Assembly (NCBI GenBank): GCA_965279165.1
Contig: OZ257140.1
Span: 558,001 to 622,000 of the forward strand
Length of the DNA stretch: 64,000 nt
DNA from: JBAYIE01 sp965279165
GTDB taxonomy: Bacteria; Bacteroidota; Bacteroidia; UKL13-3
Reading direction: 5' to 3'
Part shown: positions 33,123 through 41,082 of the stretch, in pieces
Layout of the letters: the number at the start of each line of letters is the position of its first letter
Position numbering within the stretch: the first letter of the stretch is position 1
Program-made: the position numbers and the translations under genes
Notes under the pieces: model-generated
The model's database searches: none
Seen by the model: only the letters and a program-made list of their open reading frames with translations
Told to the model about the DNA's origin: nothing

Positions 33123-33611
33123 ATGGATTTATCTCGTCTTAAGCAAAATGCCCTTACTAAAAAATCAGAGAATAAAAAATTCTTTGATAAGCTAAAAAAA
33201 AATCCGCCTAAAAATCTGGACCAACAATTTCATCAATTACACGAAGAAGCATTTAAAAAAATAGATTGTTTAACCTGTGCCAATTGTTGTAAAACCACCG
33301 GACCACTATTTACCCAAAAAGACATTGAACGCCTTTCCTCCCATTTCAAATTAAAACCATCACAATTCATAGAAAAACACCTGCATATCGACGAAGATCA
33401 GGATTATGTATTAAACGTATTGCCTTGTCCTTTCTTGGGAGAGGATAATTATTGTTCTGTATACGAATCCCGTCCAAATGCCTGCCGCGAATACCCGCAT
33501 ACCAACCAGCGTAAGATGCACACCATCCTGAAAGAAACTTTAAACAATATCCCTGTTTGTCCGGCTGTATTTGAAATTGTGGAAAGGATGAAGGAAGGGA
33601 ATAGTAATTAG
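33123..33611 (+). CDS. YkgJ-family cysteine cluster protein
   Basis: A 162-residue protein of the zinc- or iron-chelating YkgJ/Fe-S oxidoreductase-like family. The eight-cysteine pattern is visible: CLTCANCCKTTGP, then CPFLGEDNYCSVYESRPNACREYP, and a final Cys near VCPAVFEIV. It starts three bases after mntH and belongs to that operon, which supports a metal-linked role. The exact function is unknown. Confidence 0.85.
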   Translation: MDLSRLKQNALTKKSENKKFFDKLKKNPPKNLDQQFHQLHEEAFKKIDCLTCANCCKTTGPLFTQKDIERLSSHFKLKPSQFIEKHLHIDEDQDYVLNVLPCPFLGEDNYCSVYESRPNACREYPHTNQRKMHTILKETLNNIPVCPAVFEIVERMKEGNSN

Positions 33612-34062
33612 TGCTTAGTGTATAATGCATGGCTTGTGGTCATTGGTCATTGGTCATTGGTCATTGGTCATTGGACATTAGTCATTAGTCATTGTTCAGT
33701 AGTCATTGATCATTGGTGAATTTCTTATAGTTGTAGCTTTATGACAACCATAAATTCTTGATTAAAACCTTGGCACACCTTTGCGGTTCAAAACATCATC
33801 CTTAGAGATTAGTGTATGGGTTGTTTTTAATGAGATTTGGCATATGTAAAAAGCAGGAGACACGAGGCAAATGTTGCATCCTTGAAACTTTATCGTATTC
33901 GATAAACCCTTCGTAATTTTGTAATTTTGTAATTTTGTAAATCCATAATTCGTAATTCGTAATCCGTAATCCGTAATTCGTATTCCTTAATTCGTAATCC
34001 GTAATTTGCCCTCTACAATCAATCATCCAATCATCCATTCATTCACTCATTCACTCCTTTAC
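33612..34062. other. 451-bp convergent gap: tandem repeats, no gene seen
   Basis: Contains (TCATTGG)n from about 33637 to 33712, then about 165 bases without visible structure, then the first copy of a duplicated AT-rich block (33878-34080). Some minus-strand open frame exists, but it is built from repeat words and is not credible. Confidence 0.8.
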
Positions 34063-34080
34063 TCATTTACTCATTTCTTC
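33878..34080. repeat. Duplicated intergenic block, copy 1
   Basis: Begins ATCCTTGAAAC, then the palindrome TTTATCG-TATT-CGATAAA, then many imperfect copies of GTAATTTT and CGTAATCCGTAATTCGTAAT, then CATTCATTCACTCATT runs. It nearly matches 34909-35125. This copy contains the stop codon and last codons (EEMSK) of the convergent lipoprotein gene. Confidence 0.85.
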
Positions 34081-34806
34081 CTTCACTAAATATCTAAACT
34101 TAACTCGATCGCTTGTGTCAACTCCGGGGACAACCAATACCAAGTGTTTTATATCATTGATTAATCCTACCTCAACCAATCCGCTCACTTCCGTGCCTGG
34201 TTCTAAGGTATGCTTTGATAAAGTATTCGGAATCGATTGGGCGGAGGTCGCTTCAGAGGTCGAATAATTATTTCTATCTTCCTTGTTACAATTTTCGTTA
34301 TGCGACTTCCTTCGATTATGATACGAGGTGGAGTTCTCCTCCTTTTTATTCGCATCAACAGATGTAGAGCGATTAGTTTTCTCAGACTTGGAAGAAATTA
34401 CCGCAGCTGTAACCAATATTGCCAATAAACCAATTGCAACCGCTGCATCAACGGCTTCATCGTTTTTATTATTATCTGATGAGGATGCGAAAACATTTCT
34501 GCAAGGAATCATATAGGTATTATCTGATTGATTGGTTTGTATGGTAAAAATTGCTGAAGGATCAATCAGAATTGCCTGCATACCTTTGTTTACAATATGT
34601 AGCATAAATTGAACAGTAGGATTCATTTGATGTACATAGCAATCCGCTTTTAAGTTTCTAGATGTATCCGTTTGAACCTGACGGCCATAAACCCATTTAT
34701 TGTTTTGTTCTGCAGCCGGAACAATTGACCGATGCGTGGTAGTACATGAAACAAGTGAACCAACCAAGAGTAAAATGAATACAATTGCATTTCTTTTATT
34801 TTTCAT
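34063..34806 (-). CDS. Lipoprotein of unknown function with Asn/Lys-rich linker
   Basis: A 247-residue lipoprotein (signal peptide ending SLVSC, Cys21). A beta-rich domain follows (VYGRQVQTDTSRNLKADCYVH, FMLHIVNKGMQAILIDPSAIF), then a hydrophobic helix (DAAVAIGLLAILVTAAVI), an Asn/Ser/Lys/Glu-rich low-complexity linker (about residues 143-190), and a C-terminal piece VSGLVEVGLINDIKHLVLVVPG. No family is recognised. The ATG at 34806 was chosen. Its 3' end lies inside the duplicated intergenic block. Confidence 0.65.
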   Translation of the reverse strand: MKNKRNAIVFILLLVGSLVSCTTTHRSIVPAAEQNNKWVYGRQVQTDTSRNLKADCYVHQMNPTVQFMLHIVNKGMQAILIDPSAIFTIQTNQSDNTYMIPCRNVFASSSDNNKNDEAVDAAVAIGLLAILVTAAVISSKSEKTNRSTSVDANKKEENSTSYHNRRKSHNENCNKEDRNNYSTSEATSAQSIPNTLSKHTLEPGTEVSGLVEVGLINDIKHLVLVVPGVDTSDRVKFRYLVKEEMSK

Positions 34807-35123
34807 AACCAAGTATTTTACTTTAGTTATGCAAACACCAAACCAATTGTAAATAGGAATTAGACTTAAACATTAGGCAGGAGGCAAAAGGCAGGAGGCA
34901 GGAGTTGTATCCTTGAAACTTTATCGTATTCGATAAACCCTTCGTAATTTTGTAATTCTGAATTCTGTAATTTTGTAAATCCATAATTCGTAATCCGTAA
35001 TCCGTAATTCGTATTCCTTAATCCGTAATCCGTAATTCGTAATCCGTAATTTGCCCTCTACATCCAATCATCCATTCATCCATTCATTCACTCATTCACT
35101 CCTTTACTCATTTACTCATTTCT
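34807..35123. other. 317-bp gap: purine-rich repeats and duplicated block copy 2
   Basis: About 60 bases of upstream region for the lipoprotein gene, then imperfect GGCAGGAGGCA repeats (34877-34905), then the second copy of the AT-rich block. No gene is seen, nor a clear promoter for the lipoprotein. Confidence 0.75.
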
Positions 35124-35125
35124 TC
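34909..35125. repeat. Duplicated intergenic block, copy 2
   Basis: Same order of parts as 33878-34080: ATCCTTGAAAC, the TTTATCG...CGATAAA palindrome, GTAATTTTGTAAT and CGTAATCC words, then CATTCATTCACTCATT. It is about 14 bases longer through a different number of words. It begins right at the stop of the copper-monooxygenase-like gene. Confidence 0.85.
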
Positions 35126-36437
35126 ACTTCCCTTCCACGTACGTCACAATAAACTGAAACATCTCATCGGTAGTTCTCATGCTCCCCCATCCCCTGTCGC
35201 GGATTATTTGTGGTGGATTAAAAGGATTATTAGGATTGGAGGAAGTATTGTCGAAAACACCTTCTACAAAAATGGTAGTGCCTCTTGGTAAGTAAAGCTT
35301 TTCCTTAAACTGATAAAAAAACTGCCAGCGAAAATCCCAACGGTGAATCCGGATTAATGGAATCGTATCTCCACTTGGTTTAACTGCGTATGCCAAATAA
35401 GATTTTCCTATCAAATGCATATGAGGCACAATGGTAAGAATCGATATATCATTAGGAAGAGTCGCTTTAATATGAAAAGCTTTAATGCTATCTGCCGGTA
35501 CCGTCAGTTCTGGCACAACAGGCGCAATCCCTAATGTTCCCAGTTGAAATTCGCGAACCGGACGAACGGGTGGTTTCGGTGAAAAGTAAATTCGATAATA
35601 GGATGAGTCGGTTGCATCTATCGGACTCGGACCATAATGAAAATCGTTTAAATAGAAAGCCCCTTTCCTAGTCATTTTATATCCGCCAATTTCTTCCGGA
35701 TAAAAAGCGAATTGAGCTCCCGGCAAATAATTACTTACACTTGGGGTTAAGGCCGGATAACTGCCATCATCATGTAGCAAACCCAATTCTTTATGCAAAC
35801 CCTGGCTGTTTTCCTGATCTTGTTCAACATATACTTTACCTTCATATACATTTTGTTTTTTATCGGGATCATACTGCACCAAATGGGTATTTACATGGTG
35901 CACCAGTTTGCGGTTTCCGGCTACGAATTCAATAGCCTTCACAAAAGTATCTTGGGGTAATTCGTAAGGAATTTTCATCATGACAAACAAATCGGTATTA
36001 TTCCCTTTTATTTTTACCGGCGGCACTTTAATGATCATATCCGGTTCAGGCAACTGTTGTTGCTTACGGTATTCCAAGGCATTTGGTAATTGAGTTGTAT
36101 CACCTGGAATCATCCCTTCCTCCATCCATCGAATAATCGTTTTTATTTCCTCATCCGATAAATAATATTCATTGGAAAAATGAGAGTAGGTTGGATCTGC
36201 CGGCCAAGGAGGCATAATTCTTTCAGTTACTAAATGATGAATCAATTTGCTTTTTCGCTTAACATCGGTATACGTAAGAAAGGTAAAAGGTGCAGCCTCG
36301 CCAGGAAGATGACACGGAGTGCACGTGCGTTGTATTAATGGTGCAACATCATTAGTATAGGTAATTTCATTTCTCGAAATTCCGCATCCGGATAATATCC
36401 CAAAAAAGAAAAGTATTAAGGCAATTCTATAAAACAT
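35124..36437 (-). CDS. Lipoprotein with c-type heme site and PHM-like copper monooxygenase fold
   Basis: A 437-residue lipoprotein (Cys18 in LSGCG). An N-terminal cytochrome-like segment has CTPCH (Cys39, Cys42, His43) and MPPWPADP. The rest resembles a copper type II ascorbate-dependent monooxygenase (PHM/DBM fold): HH in KLVHHVNTHLV, HxH in VPHMHLIGKSYLAY, and Met426 in TTDEMFQFIV match the CuH, CuM and Met ligands of PHM. Substrate and reaction are unknown. It overlaps the redoxin gene by 22 bases, so the two act together in the envelope. Similar proteins in other phyla can be one fused chain. Confidence 0.78.
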   Translation of the reverse strand: MFYRIALILFFFGILSGCGISRNEITYTNDVAPLIQRTCTPCHLPGEAAPFTFLTYTDVKRKSKLIHHLVTERIMPPWPADPTYSHFSNEYYLSDEEIKTIIRWMEEGMIPGDTTQLPNALEYRKQQQLPEPDMIIKVPPVKIKGNNTDLFVMMKIPYELPQDTFVKAIEFVAGNRKLVHHVNTHLVQYDPDKKQNVYEGKVYVEQDQENSQGLHKELGLLHDDGSYPALTPSVSNYLPGAQFAFYPEEIGGYKMTRKGAFYLNDFHYGPSPIDATDSSYYRIYFSPKPPVRPVREFQLGTLGIAPVVPELTVPADSIKAFHIKATLPNDISILTIVPHMHLIGKSYLAYAVKPSGDTIPLIRIHRWDFRWQFFYQFKEKLYLPRGTTIFVEGVFDNTSSNPNNPFNPPQIIRDRGWGSMRTTDEMFQFIVTYVEGK

Positions 36438-36964
36438 CCTATGGCTTTTGTTCTTTTTATTGTTACCGGTTTGTTGGCAGTAACTTCCTTTAAAGCATTA
36501 TCTAAATCTTTCTCGGTAATAACACTGCGTTTTCTTCCCAATTCATACGCCCAATTATCAATCCTACCCTGATACATTACGATCCCTTTTTGATTGAGCA
36601 CCACTGCTTCCGGAGTCACTTCGGGTTTAAAAACAGGTATTAACTTACCATCTATATCCACTAACAATTGAAATGCTATATTATAGGTTTTTTTAAACTC
36701 CAATAACTCATTAAAACTATAATGCATTCCGGTAAATACGCCAATTATTTTTACATTTTTTGATTCGTATTGTTTTTGCATTTTATTTAAAGTTAAGGTA
36801 TAACTTTGGCATAATGGACATTCAGGTGATAAAAAAACAAAAACTGTTATTTGTTTTTTTACATCAATGCTTACCTCTTTATTGTCTAATGATTGTAATT
36901 TATAAATACCATGTTGCGCCTTTGCACCAATAGTAAACAAGAGTAACAAGAACAATAACCGCAT
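36416..36964 (-). CDS. Exported thioredoxin-fold (redoxin/AhpC-TSA-like) protein
   Basis: A 182-residue protein with a signal peptide (MRLLFLLLLFTIGAKA) and a thioredoxin fold. The redox motif is CPLC in FLSPECPLCQSYTL, followed by VKIIGVF, FQLLVDIDGKLIPVF, the cis-Pro-type VTPEAVVLN and GIVMYQGRIDNW. It probably acts as a periplasmic thiol oxidoreductase or electron donor to the heme/copper lipoprotein whose gene it overlaps (inference). The ATG at 36964 gives the cleanest signal peptide. Confidence 0.82.
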   Translation of the reverse strand: MRLLFLLLLFTIGAKAQHGIYKLQSLDNKEVSIDVKKQITVFVFLSPECPLCQSYTLTLNKMQKQYESKNVKIIGVFTGMHYSFNELLEFKKTYNIAFQLLVDIDGKLIPVFKPEVTPEAVVLNQKGIVMYQGRIDNWAYELGRKRSVITEKDLDNALKEVTANKPVTIKRTKAIGCFIELP

Positions 36965-37000
36965 GCACGAAAATAAAAATAAAATCACAATAATATCCAA

Positions 37001-37008
37001 TATGTTTG
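37001..37008 (+). promoter_or_regulatory. -7 element upstream of msrA
   Basis: TATGTTTG, an exact match, 76 bases before the msrA ATG. If used, the AGCTGAT repeats lie in the mRNA leader. Confidence 0.4.
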
Positions 37009-37009
37009 C

Positions 37010-37078
37010 AGGTAGCTGATAGCTGATAGCTGAAGGCTGATAGCGGCTAACTCATAACTTATATCTTATAACTTATCT
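37010..37078. repeat. AGCTGAT and TAACTTAT tandem repeats before msrA
   Basis: Four to five imperfect copies of TAGCTGA(AG) followed by CATAACTTATATCTTATAACTTATC. Placed between a promoter-like element and the ATG of msrA. Confidence 0.75.
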
Positions 37079-37084
37079 CTAAAA

Positions 37085-37726
37085 ATGAAAACCATGTATT
37101 CTATGATATTAACCCTGATGACCGTACTTTCGTGTGGTGAACAGGCAACAAAACCTATACCAACTATGAGTACTGAAACCATCAACACAAACAAAACCGA
37201 TACCGCTACATTTGGAGAAGGATGCTTCTGGTGTGTGGAAGCAACCTACCAGCAATTAAAAGGAGTAATTTCTGTAGCATCCGGATATAGTGGTGGTAGC
37301 GTAAAAAATCCAACTTACAAAGAAGTTTGCACCGGAACAACCGGACATGCAGAAGTTTGTCAGATTGTGTTTGACCCTTCGGTTATAAGTTACGCAGAAT
37401 TGTTGCAAGCCTTTTGGGGAAGCCACGACCCTACTACTTTAAACCGCCAAGGTGGAGATATTGGAACACAATATCGTTCCGTAATTTTTTATCATTCGGA
37501 GGCTCAAAAACAAGAAGCCGAAAAATATAAAAAAGAATTGGATGCCTCCGGTGCATTTGGTGCGCCAATTGTAACCGAAATATCGCCCGCTTCCGATTTC
37601 TACAAAGCCGAAGATTACCACCAAAATTATTATAACGAAAATGGTAACCAACCGTATTGTCAAATGGTAATCAAACCAAAACTCGAAAAATTTCAGAAAG
37701 TATTTAAAGATAAATTAAAAAAATAG
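37085..37726 (+). CDS. msrA: Peptide-methionine (S)-S-oxide reductase, lipoprotein form
   Basis: Repairs oxidised methionine in proteins of the envelope. The signal peptide ends VLSCG (lipid Cys17), and the MsrA domain has the catalytic GCFWC (FGEGCFWCVEATYQQL), SGYSGGSVKNPTYKEV, TGHAEVCQI and GGDIGTQYRS. 213 residues, single-domain; no MsrB is fused. It is divergent from the redoxin/heme/copper operon, so envelope redox genes cluster here. mobA follows about 38 bases later. Confidence 0.95.
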   Translation: MKTMYSMILTLMTVLSCGEQATKPIPTMSTETINTNKTDTATFGEGCFWCVEATYQQLKGVISVASGYSGGSVKNPTYKEVCTGTTGHAEVCQIVFDPSVISYAELLQAFWGSHDPTTLNRQGGDIGTQYRSVIFYHSEAQKQEAEKYKKELDASGAFGAPIVTEISPASDFYKAEDYHQNYYNENGNQPYCQMVIKPKLEKFQKVFKDKLKK

Positions 37727-37764
37727 TCAATCATTTACAATTTGCTTTGGATAAAAAACAAGTC

Positions 37765-38337
37765 ATGAAAACATACGGATTGATATTATGTGGAGGCCTA
37801 AGTACCCGCATGGGGACAGATAAGGCGTTTATTACGTATAATGGAAAACCGCAATGGTTGCACTTATATGAAATGTTAAAGCCTATTTGCGATGAAGTAT
37901 TGATTTCATGTAACCTTACGCAGCTACATCATTTTAAAGATACGTATAAAGTGGTGGTCGATCATCCGTTGTTTAAAGATGCAGGACCCATGACCGGTTT
38001 ATTAACTGCATTCCGTTTACACCCCGAAGCAGCCATGTTGGTGGTTGGTTGCGATTATCCGAAATTGGAAGTTTCGGATATGCAGTTTTTATTGCAACAT
38101 GCCGACGAACAATCAGACGTGGTATGTTATCGGAATCCGGCAACCGGAATCGACGACCCGCTTATTGCATGGTACCATCCACGTTTTCATATTGCAATAC
38201 AAACTGCATATGCACACGAACAAACTTCTTTGCGTGAATTAATAAAAAATGCTAAAACAAATAGATTGGTTCCGGATGAATGGAACAGGTTGTTTAGTGT
38301 GGATACACCGGAAGCAAGAAGCGCGTTGAGGAGTTAA
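37765..38337 (+). CDS. mobA: Molybdenum cofactor guanylyltransferase
   Basis: Transfers GMP from GTP to molybdopterin to give the MGD cofactor needed by formate dehydrogenase. The 190-residue nucleotidyltransferase fold shows the nucleotide loop LILCGGLSTRMGTDKAF, then DAGPMTGLLTAF and VVGCDYPKLE. The ATG at 37765 is preferred to a TTG at 37747. It lies just before fdhD and the formate dehydrogenase genes, which fits a cofactor-supply role. Confidence 0.88.
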   Translation: MKTYGLILCGGLSTRMGTDKAFITYNGKPQWLHLYEMLKPICDEVLISCNLTQLHHFKDTYKVVVDHPLFKDAGPMTGLLTAFRLHPEAAMLVVGCDYPKLEVSDMQFLLQHADEQSDVVCYRNPATGIDDPLIAWYHPRFHIAIQTAYAHEQTSLRELIKNAKTNRLVPDEWNRLFSVDTPEARSALRS

Positions 38338-38369
38338 ATTTGAATTTTTAAATTATGGTTTAATAATTT

Positions 38370-38395
38370 CGTTTTCGCGGACGTCTCGTCCGTGG
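38370..38395. repeat. Single copy of the CGCGGACGTC palindromic repeat
   Basis: CGTTTTCGCGGACGTCTCG followed by TCCGTGG, the same family as the four-copy cluster at 45944-46068. It lies between mobA and fdhD. Confidence 0.7.
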
Positions 38396-38503
38396 TTTAG
38401 AAATCCGAATTAATGTTGTATTATTTGATTGAAATATAATTATAAATTCATCTTTTCATTACTATGTCTTGTATCAACCATATACAAATTGAACAAAATC
38501 ATT

Positions 38504-38511
38504 TAACTTTG
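38504..38511 (+). promoter_or_regulatory. -7 element four bases before fdhD
   Basis: TAACTTTG, an exact TAnnTTTG match, ends four bases before the fdhD ATG. Confidence 0.5.
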
Positions 38512-38515
38512 GCTT

Positions 38516-39400
38516 ATGGTGCAAACCTTAGTAAAACCGGCTTCCATTATACGTGTTGAAAATAATACAAAAACCGATGCGCGAGATTTACTTGCCTCCG
38601 AAGAACCACTCGAAATTCGTATCGGATTTGGGAAAGAAACAGAAAGACAACAAAAAAACATCTCTGTTACCATGCGTACCCCCGGCCATGATTTTGAATT
38701 GGCATTGGGATTTTTATTTACAGAAGGTATTTTACAATCAGCTGATGCAATCCAACAAATCAAATATTGCACAGAATTAAACAGCATCGAGAATAAGGAG
38801 AATATTGTGCGGGTGGAATTAAAACCGGAGGTAACTATAGATTTCAGTAAACTAAACCGCAATTTTTATACCACCTCCAGTTGTGGTGTTTGCGGAAAGG
38901 AAAGTATTGAATCGGTTAAAATGGTTTGCAAATTTCCAATAAAAGATCAACAATTTACGGTTCCTTCCGAATTGATTTTATCCTTGCCCGATAAGCTCCG
39001 AAAGGAGCAAAGTGTTTTTGAACATACCGGTGGCATTCATGCTTCTGCCCTTTTCGACCTTCAAGGTAACCTGCTTTTGATTCGGGAAGATGTAGGTCGA
39101 CACAATGCCCTCGACAAGCTTATCGGGGCTGCAGTTGGCTCTGCTTTGTTTTCAAATAATTTAAATCTTACAATTCCTTTCACAAAATATATATTACTTT
39201 TGAGTGGAAGGGCAAGTTTTGAATTGATTCAGAAAGCAGCCATGGCCGGAATACCGGTTGTTTGTGCTGTTGGTGCACCCAGTAGTCTTGCGGTTGAAAT
39301 GGCTGAATCGTTCGGAATTACCCTAATCGGTTTTTTAAGAGATAACCGATTTAATATTTATACAAACCAAAATAGAATTACTTCCTTGCAACCATCGTAA
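38516..39400 (+). CDS. fdhD: Formate dehydrogenase accessory sulfurtransferase
   Basis: Delivers sulfur to the Mo/W centre of formate dehydrogenase. 294 residues. The family features are ALGFLFTEGIL, the CxxC motif in SSCGVCGKESIE (sulfur-carrying cysteines), HTGGIHASALFD and REDVGRHNALDKLIGA. It is followed 23 bases later by the formate dehydrogenase subunits and preceded by mobA, so the whole is a formate oxidation locus. Confidence 0.95.
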   Translation: MVQTLVKPASIIRVENNTKTDARDLLASEEPLEIRIGFGKETERQQKNISVTMRTPGHDFELALGFLFTEGILQSADAIQQIKYCTELNSIENKENIVRVELKPEVTIDFSKLNRNFYTTSSCGVCGKESIESVKMVCKFPIKDQQFTVPSELILSLPDKLRKEQSVFEHTGGIHASALFDLQGNLLLIREDVGRHNALDKLIGAAVGSALFSNNLNLTIPFTKYILLLSGRASFELIQKAAMAGIPVVCAVGAPSSLAVEMAESFGITLIGFLRDNRFNIYTNQNRITSLQPS

Positions 39401-39423
39401 GGAAGATAAATAAAGCATACACT

Positions 39424-41076
39424 ATGTCTAAAAATATAAGTGAATTATCCGGCAGAAAAGGCCTCGACAAAAACCTCTTCGAACAAATTGGCATCCTTGC
39501 TAAAAAAGAAGGTACGCCAAACAAGGAAGAAATGGAAAAATTGGCCGACGAATTTTTAATTGGCAAAGCAAACGTTTACGGTTCCGCTTCCTTTTACGAT
39601 TTTACCCGCGAAGAAAACAAAGGCAAAAAAGTTTATGTATGCAATGGCAGTTCTTGTTTAACAGCAGGTACACAGGATAAACTAAAAGCCACCTTACACA
39701 AAAATTTTAAAGAGGATGAAATTGGCGAGATGTGTTGCCTTGGTAGATGCCACGAAAACGCCTCCTTTCATTATGAAGGGAAAAACTATTCGGGAAATGC
39801 CATTAACCAATTGGATGAGATTGTAAAAAACAAAACAACAGTTACCGATACCTACGAAACCAAATCTAAAGGCACACCGGTGCTTACTGAACCGGTTGTA
39901 GAAATAGGTGTTTTTTATACCATCCTAAAAAATGCATTAAAAAAATCGCCTGAAGAATTATTGGCTGAACTAAAAGTTTCAGGTTTACGTGGCAGAGGCG
40001 GTGCCGGTTTTCCAATGTCGTTTAAGTTGGAAAGCTGCCGTAATACTCCCGGTGATACAAAATTTGTTGTTTGCAATGCCGACGAAGGCGATCCCGGTGC
40101 ATACAGCGACCGCTATTTATTGGAAGAACGTCCGCATAGTTTGTTGATGGGCATGGTAATAACTGGTTATATTATCGGTTCGCACCATGGCGTAATTTAT
40201 ATCCGTGGCGAATACCCCGAAAGTATTGATATCATCGAAGCTGAAATAAAAAAATTATACGATAAAAAATTACTGGGTGAAAATATCCTAGGTTCCGGAT
40301 TTAATTTTGATTTCAAAGTAATTCGCGCCATGGGCGCTTATATCTGCGGTGAAGAAACCGCCTTATTATCCAGTATCGAAGGACAACGTCCGGAAGTACG
40401 TGTTCGTCCGCCCTACCCTGCCCAGCAAGGTTTATTTAACAAACCAACCGTAGTAAATAATGTAGAAACCCTTGCATGTGTACCTTGGATAATACGTGAA
40501 GGCGGTGCAAAATTTGCAGCTATCGGAAGAGGTAAATCAACCGGAACCAAATTGGTTTCTTTGGATGGATTCTTTAATAAACCCGGAATTTACGAAGTAG
40601 ACATGGGAACACATCTTTCCGTGGTTATAGATGAATTGGGTAAAGGTTTTAAATCAGAAATTAAAGCCTTGCATATTGGCGGTCCACTCGGCGGATTGGT
40701 TCCTATGTCGAAAATAAATGAGCTCACCGTTGATTTCGAAAGCTTTAACCAACAAGGTTTTTTACTAGGACATGCTTCTGTAGTTTGTTTGCCGACTACC
40801 TATCCTATGATTAATTATTTGGAACATATATTTCAGTTTACCGCACACGAAAGTTGTGGCAAATGTTTTCCATGTCGTTTAGGAGCAACACGTGGGTACG
40901 AATTGTTAAATAAAGCACGTACCACCGACTATAAAATTGATAAAACCTTGTTAACCGATTTACTCGAAACCATGGAGATTGGCTCTCTATGTGCCCTTGG
41001 CGGTGGGGTGCCATTACCGGTAAAAAATGCCTTACACTATTTCGAATCCGAATTAAAACCATACTTCAAAGCATAA
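39424..41076 (+). CDS. fdsB: NAD-dependent formate dehydrogenase beta subunit (NuoE-NuoF fusion)
   Basis: The diaphorase part that passes electrons from formate to NAD+. Residues 1-140 are a NuoE/FdsG-like thioredoxin-fold domain with a [2Fe-2S] site: Cys73, Cys78, Cys105, Cys109. The NuoF/FdsB part has the FMN/NADH loop GRGGAGFPMSFKLES, NADEGDPGAYSDR, GAYICGEETALLSSIEG and the [4Fe-4S] ligands in ESCGKCFPCRLGATR and SLCALGG. 550 residues; in many species these two domains are separate genes. The alpha subunit begins six bases later. Soluble, with no membrane helices. Confidence 0.93.
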   Translation: MSKNISELSGRKGLDKNLFEQIGILAKKEGTPNKEEMEKLADEFLIGKANVYGSASFYDFTREENKGKKVYVCNGSSCLTAGTQDKLKATLHKNFKEDEIGEMCCLGRCHENASFHYEGKNYSGNAINQLDEIVKNKTTVTDTYETKSKGTPVLTEPVVEIGVFYTILKNALKKSPEELLAELKVSGLRGRGGAGFPMSFKLESCRNTPGDTKFVVCNADEGDPGAYSDRYLLEERPHSLLMGMVITGYIIGSHHGVIYIRGEYPESIDIIEAEIKKLYDKKLLGENILGSGFNFDFKVIRAMGAYICGEETALLSSIEGQRPEVRVRPPYPAQQGLFNKPTVVNNVETLACVPWIIREGGAKFAAIGRGKSTGTKLVSLDGFFNKPGIYEVDMGTHLSVVIDELGKGFKSEIKALHIGGPLGGLVPMSKINELTVDFESFNQQGFLLGHASVVCLPTTYPMINYLEHIFQFTAHESCGKCFPCRLGATRGYELLNKARTTDYKIDKTLLTDLLETMEIGSLCALGGGVPLPVKNALHYFESELKPYFKA

Positions 41077-41082
41077 ACAAAG

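Noticed and set aside
33637..33712. CRISPR or attachment site
   Set aside because: Tandem heptamers without spacers and no integrase or tRNA nearby.
35124..36964. Frameshift joining the redoxin and the heme/copper lipoprotein
   Set aside because: The second gene has its own ATG, signal peptide and lipobox within the overlap.
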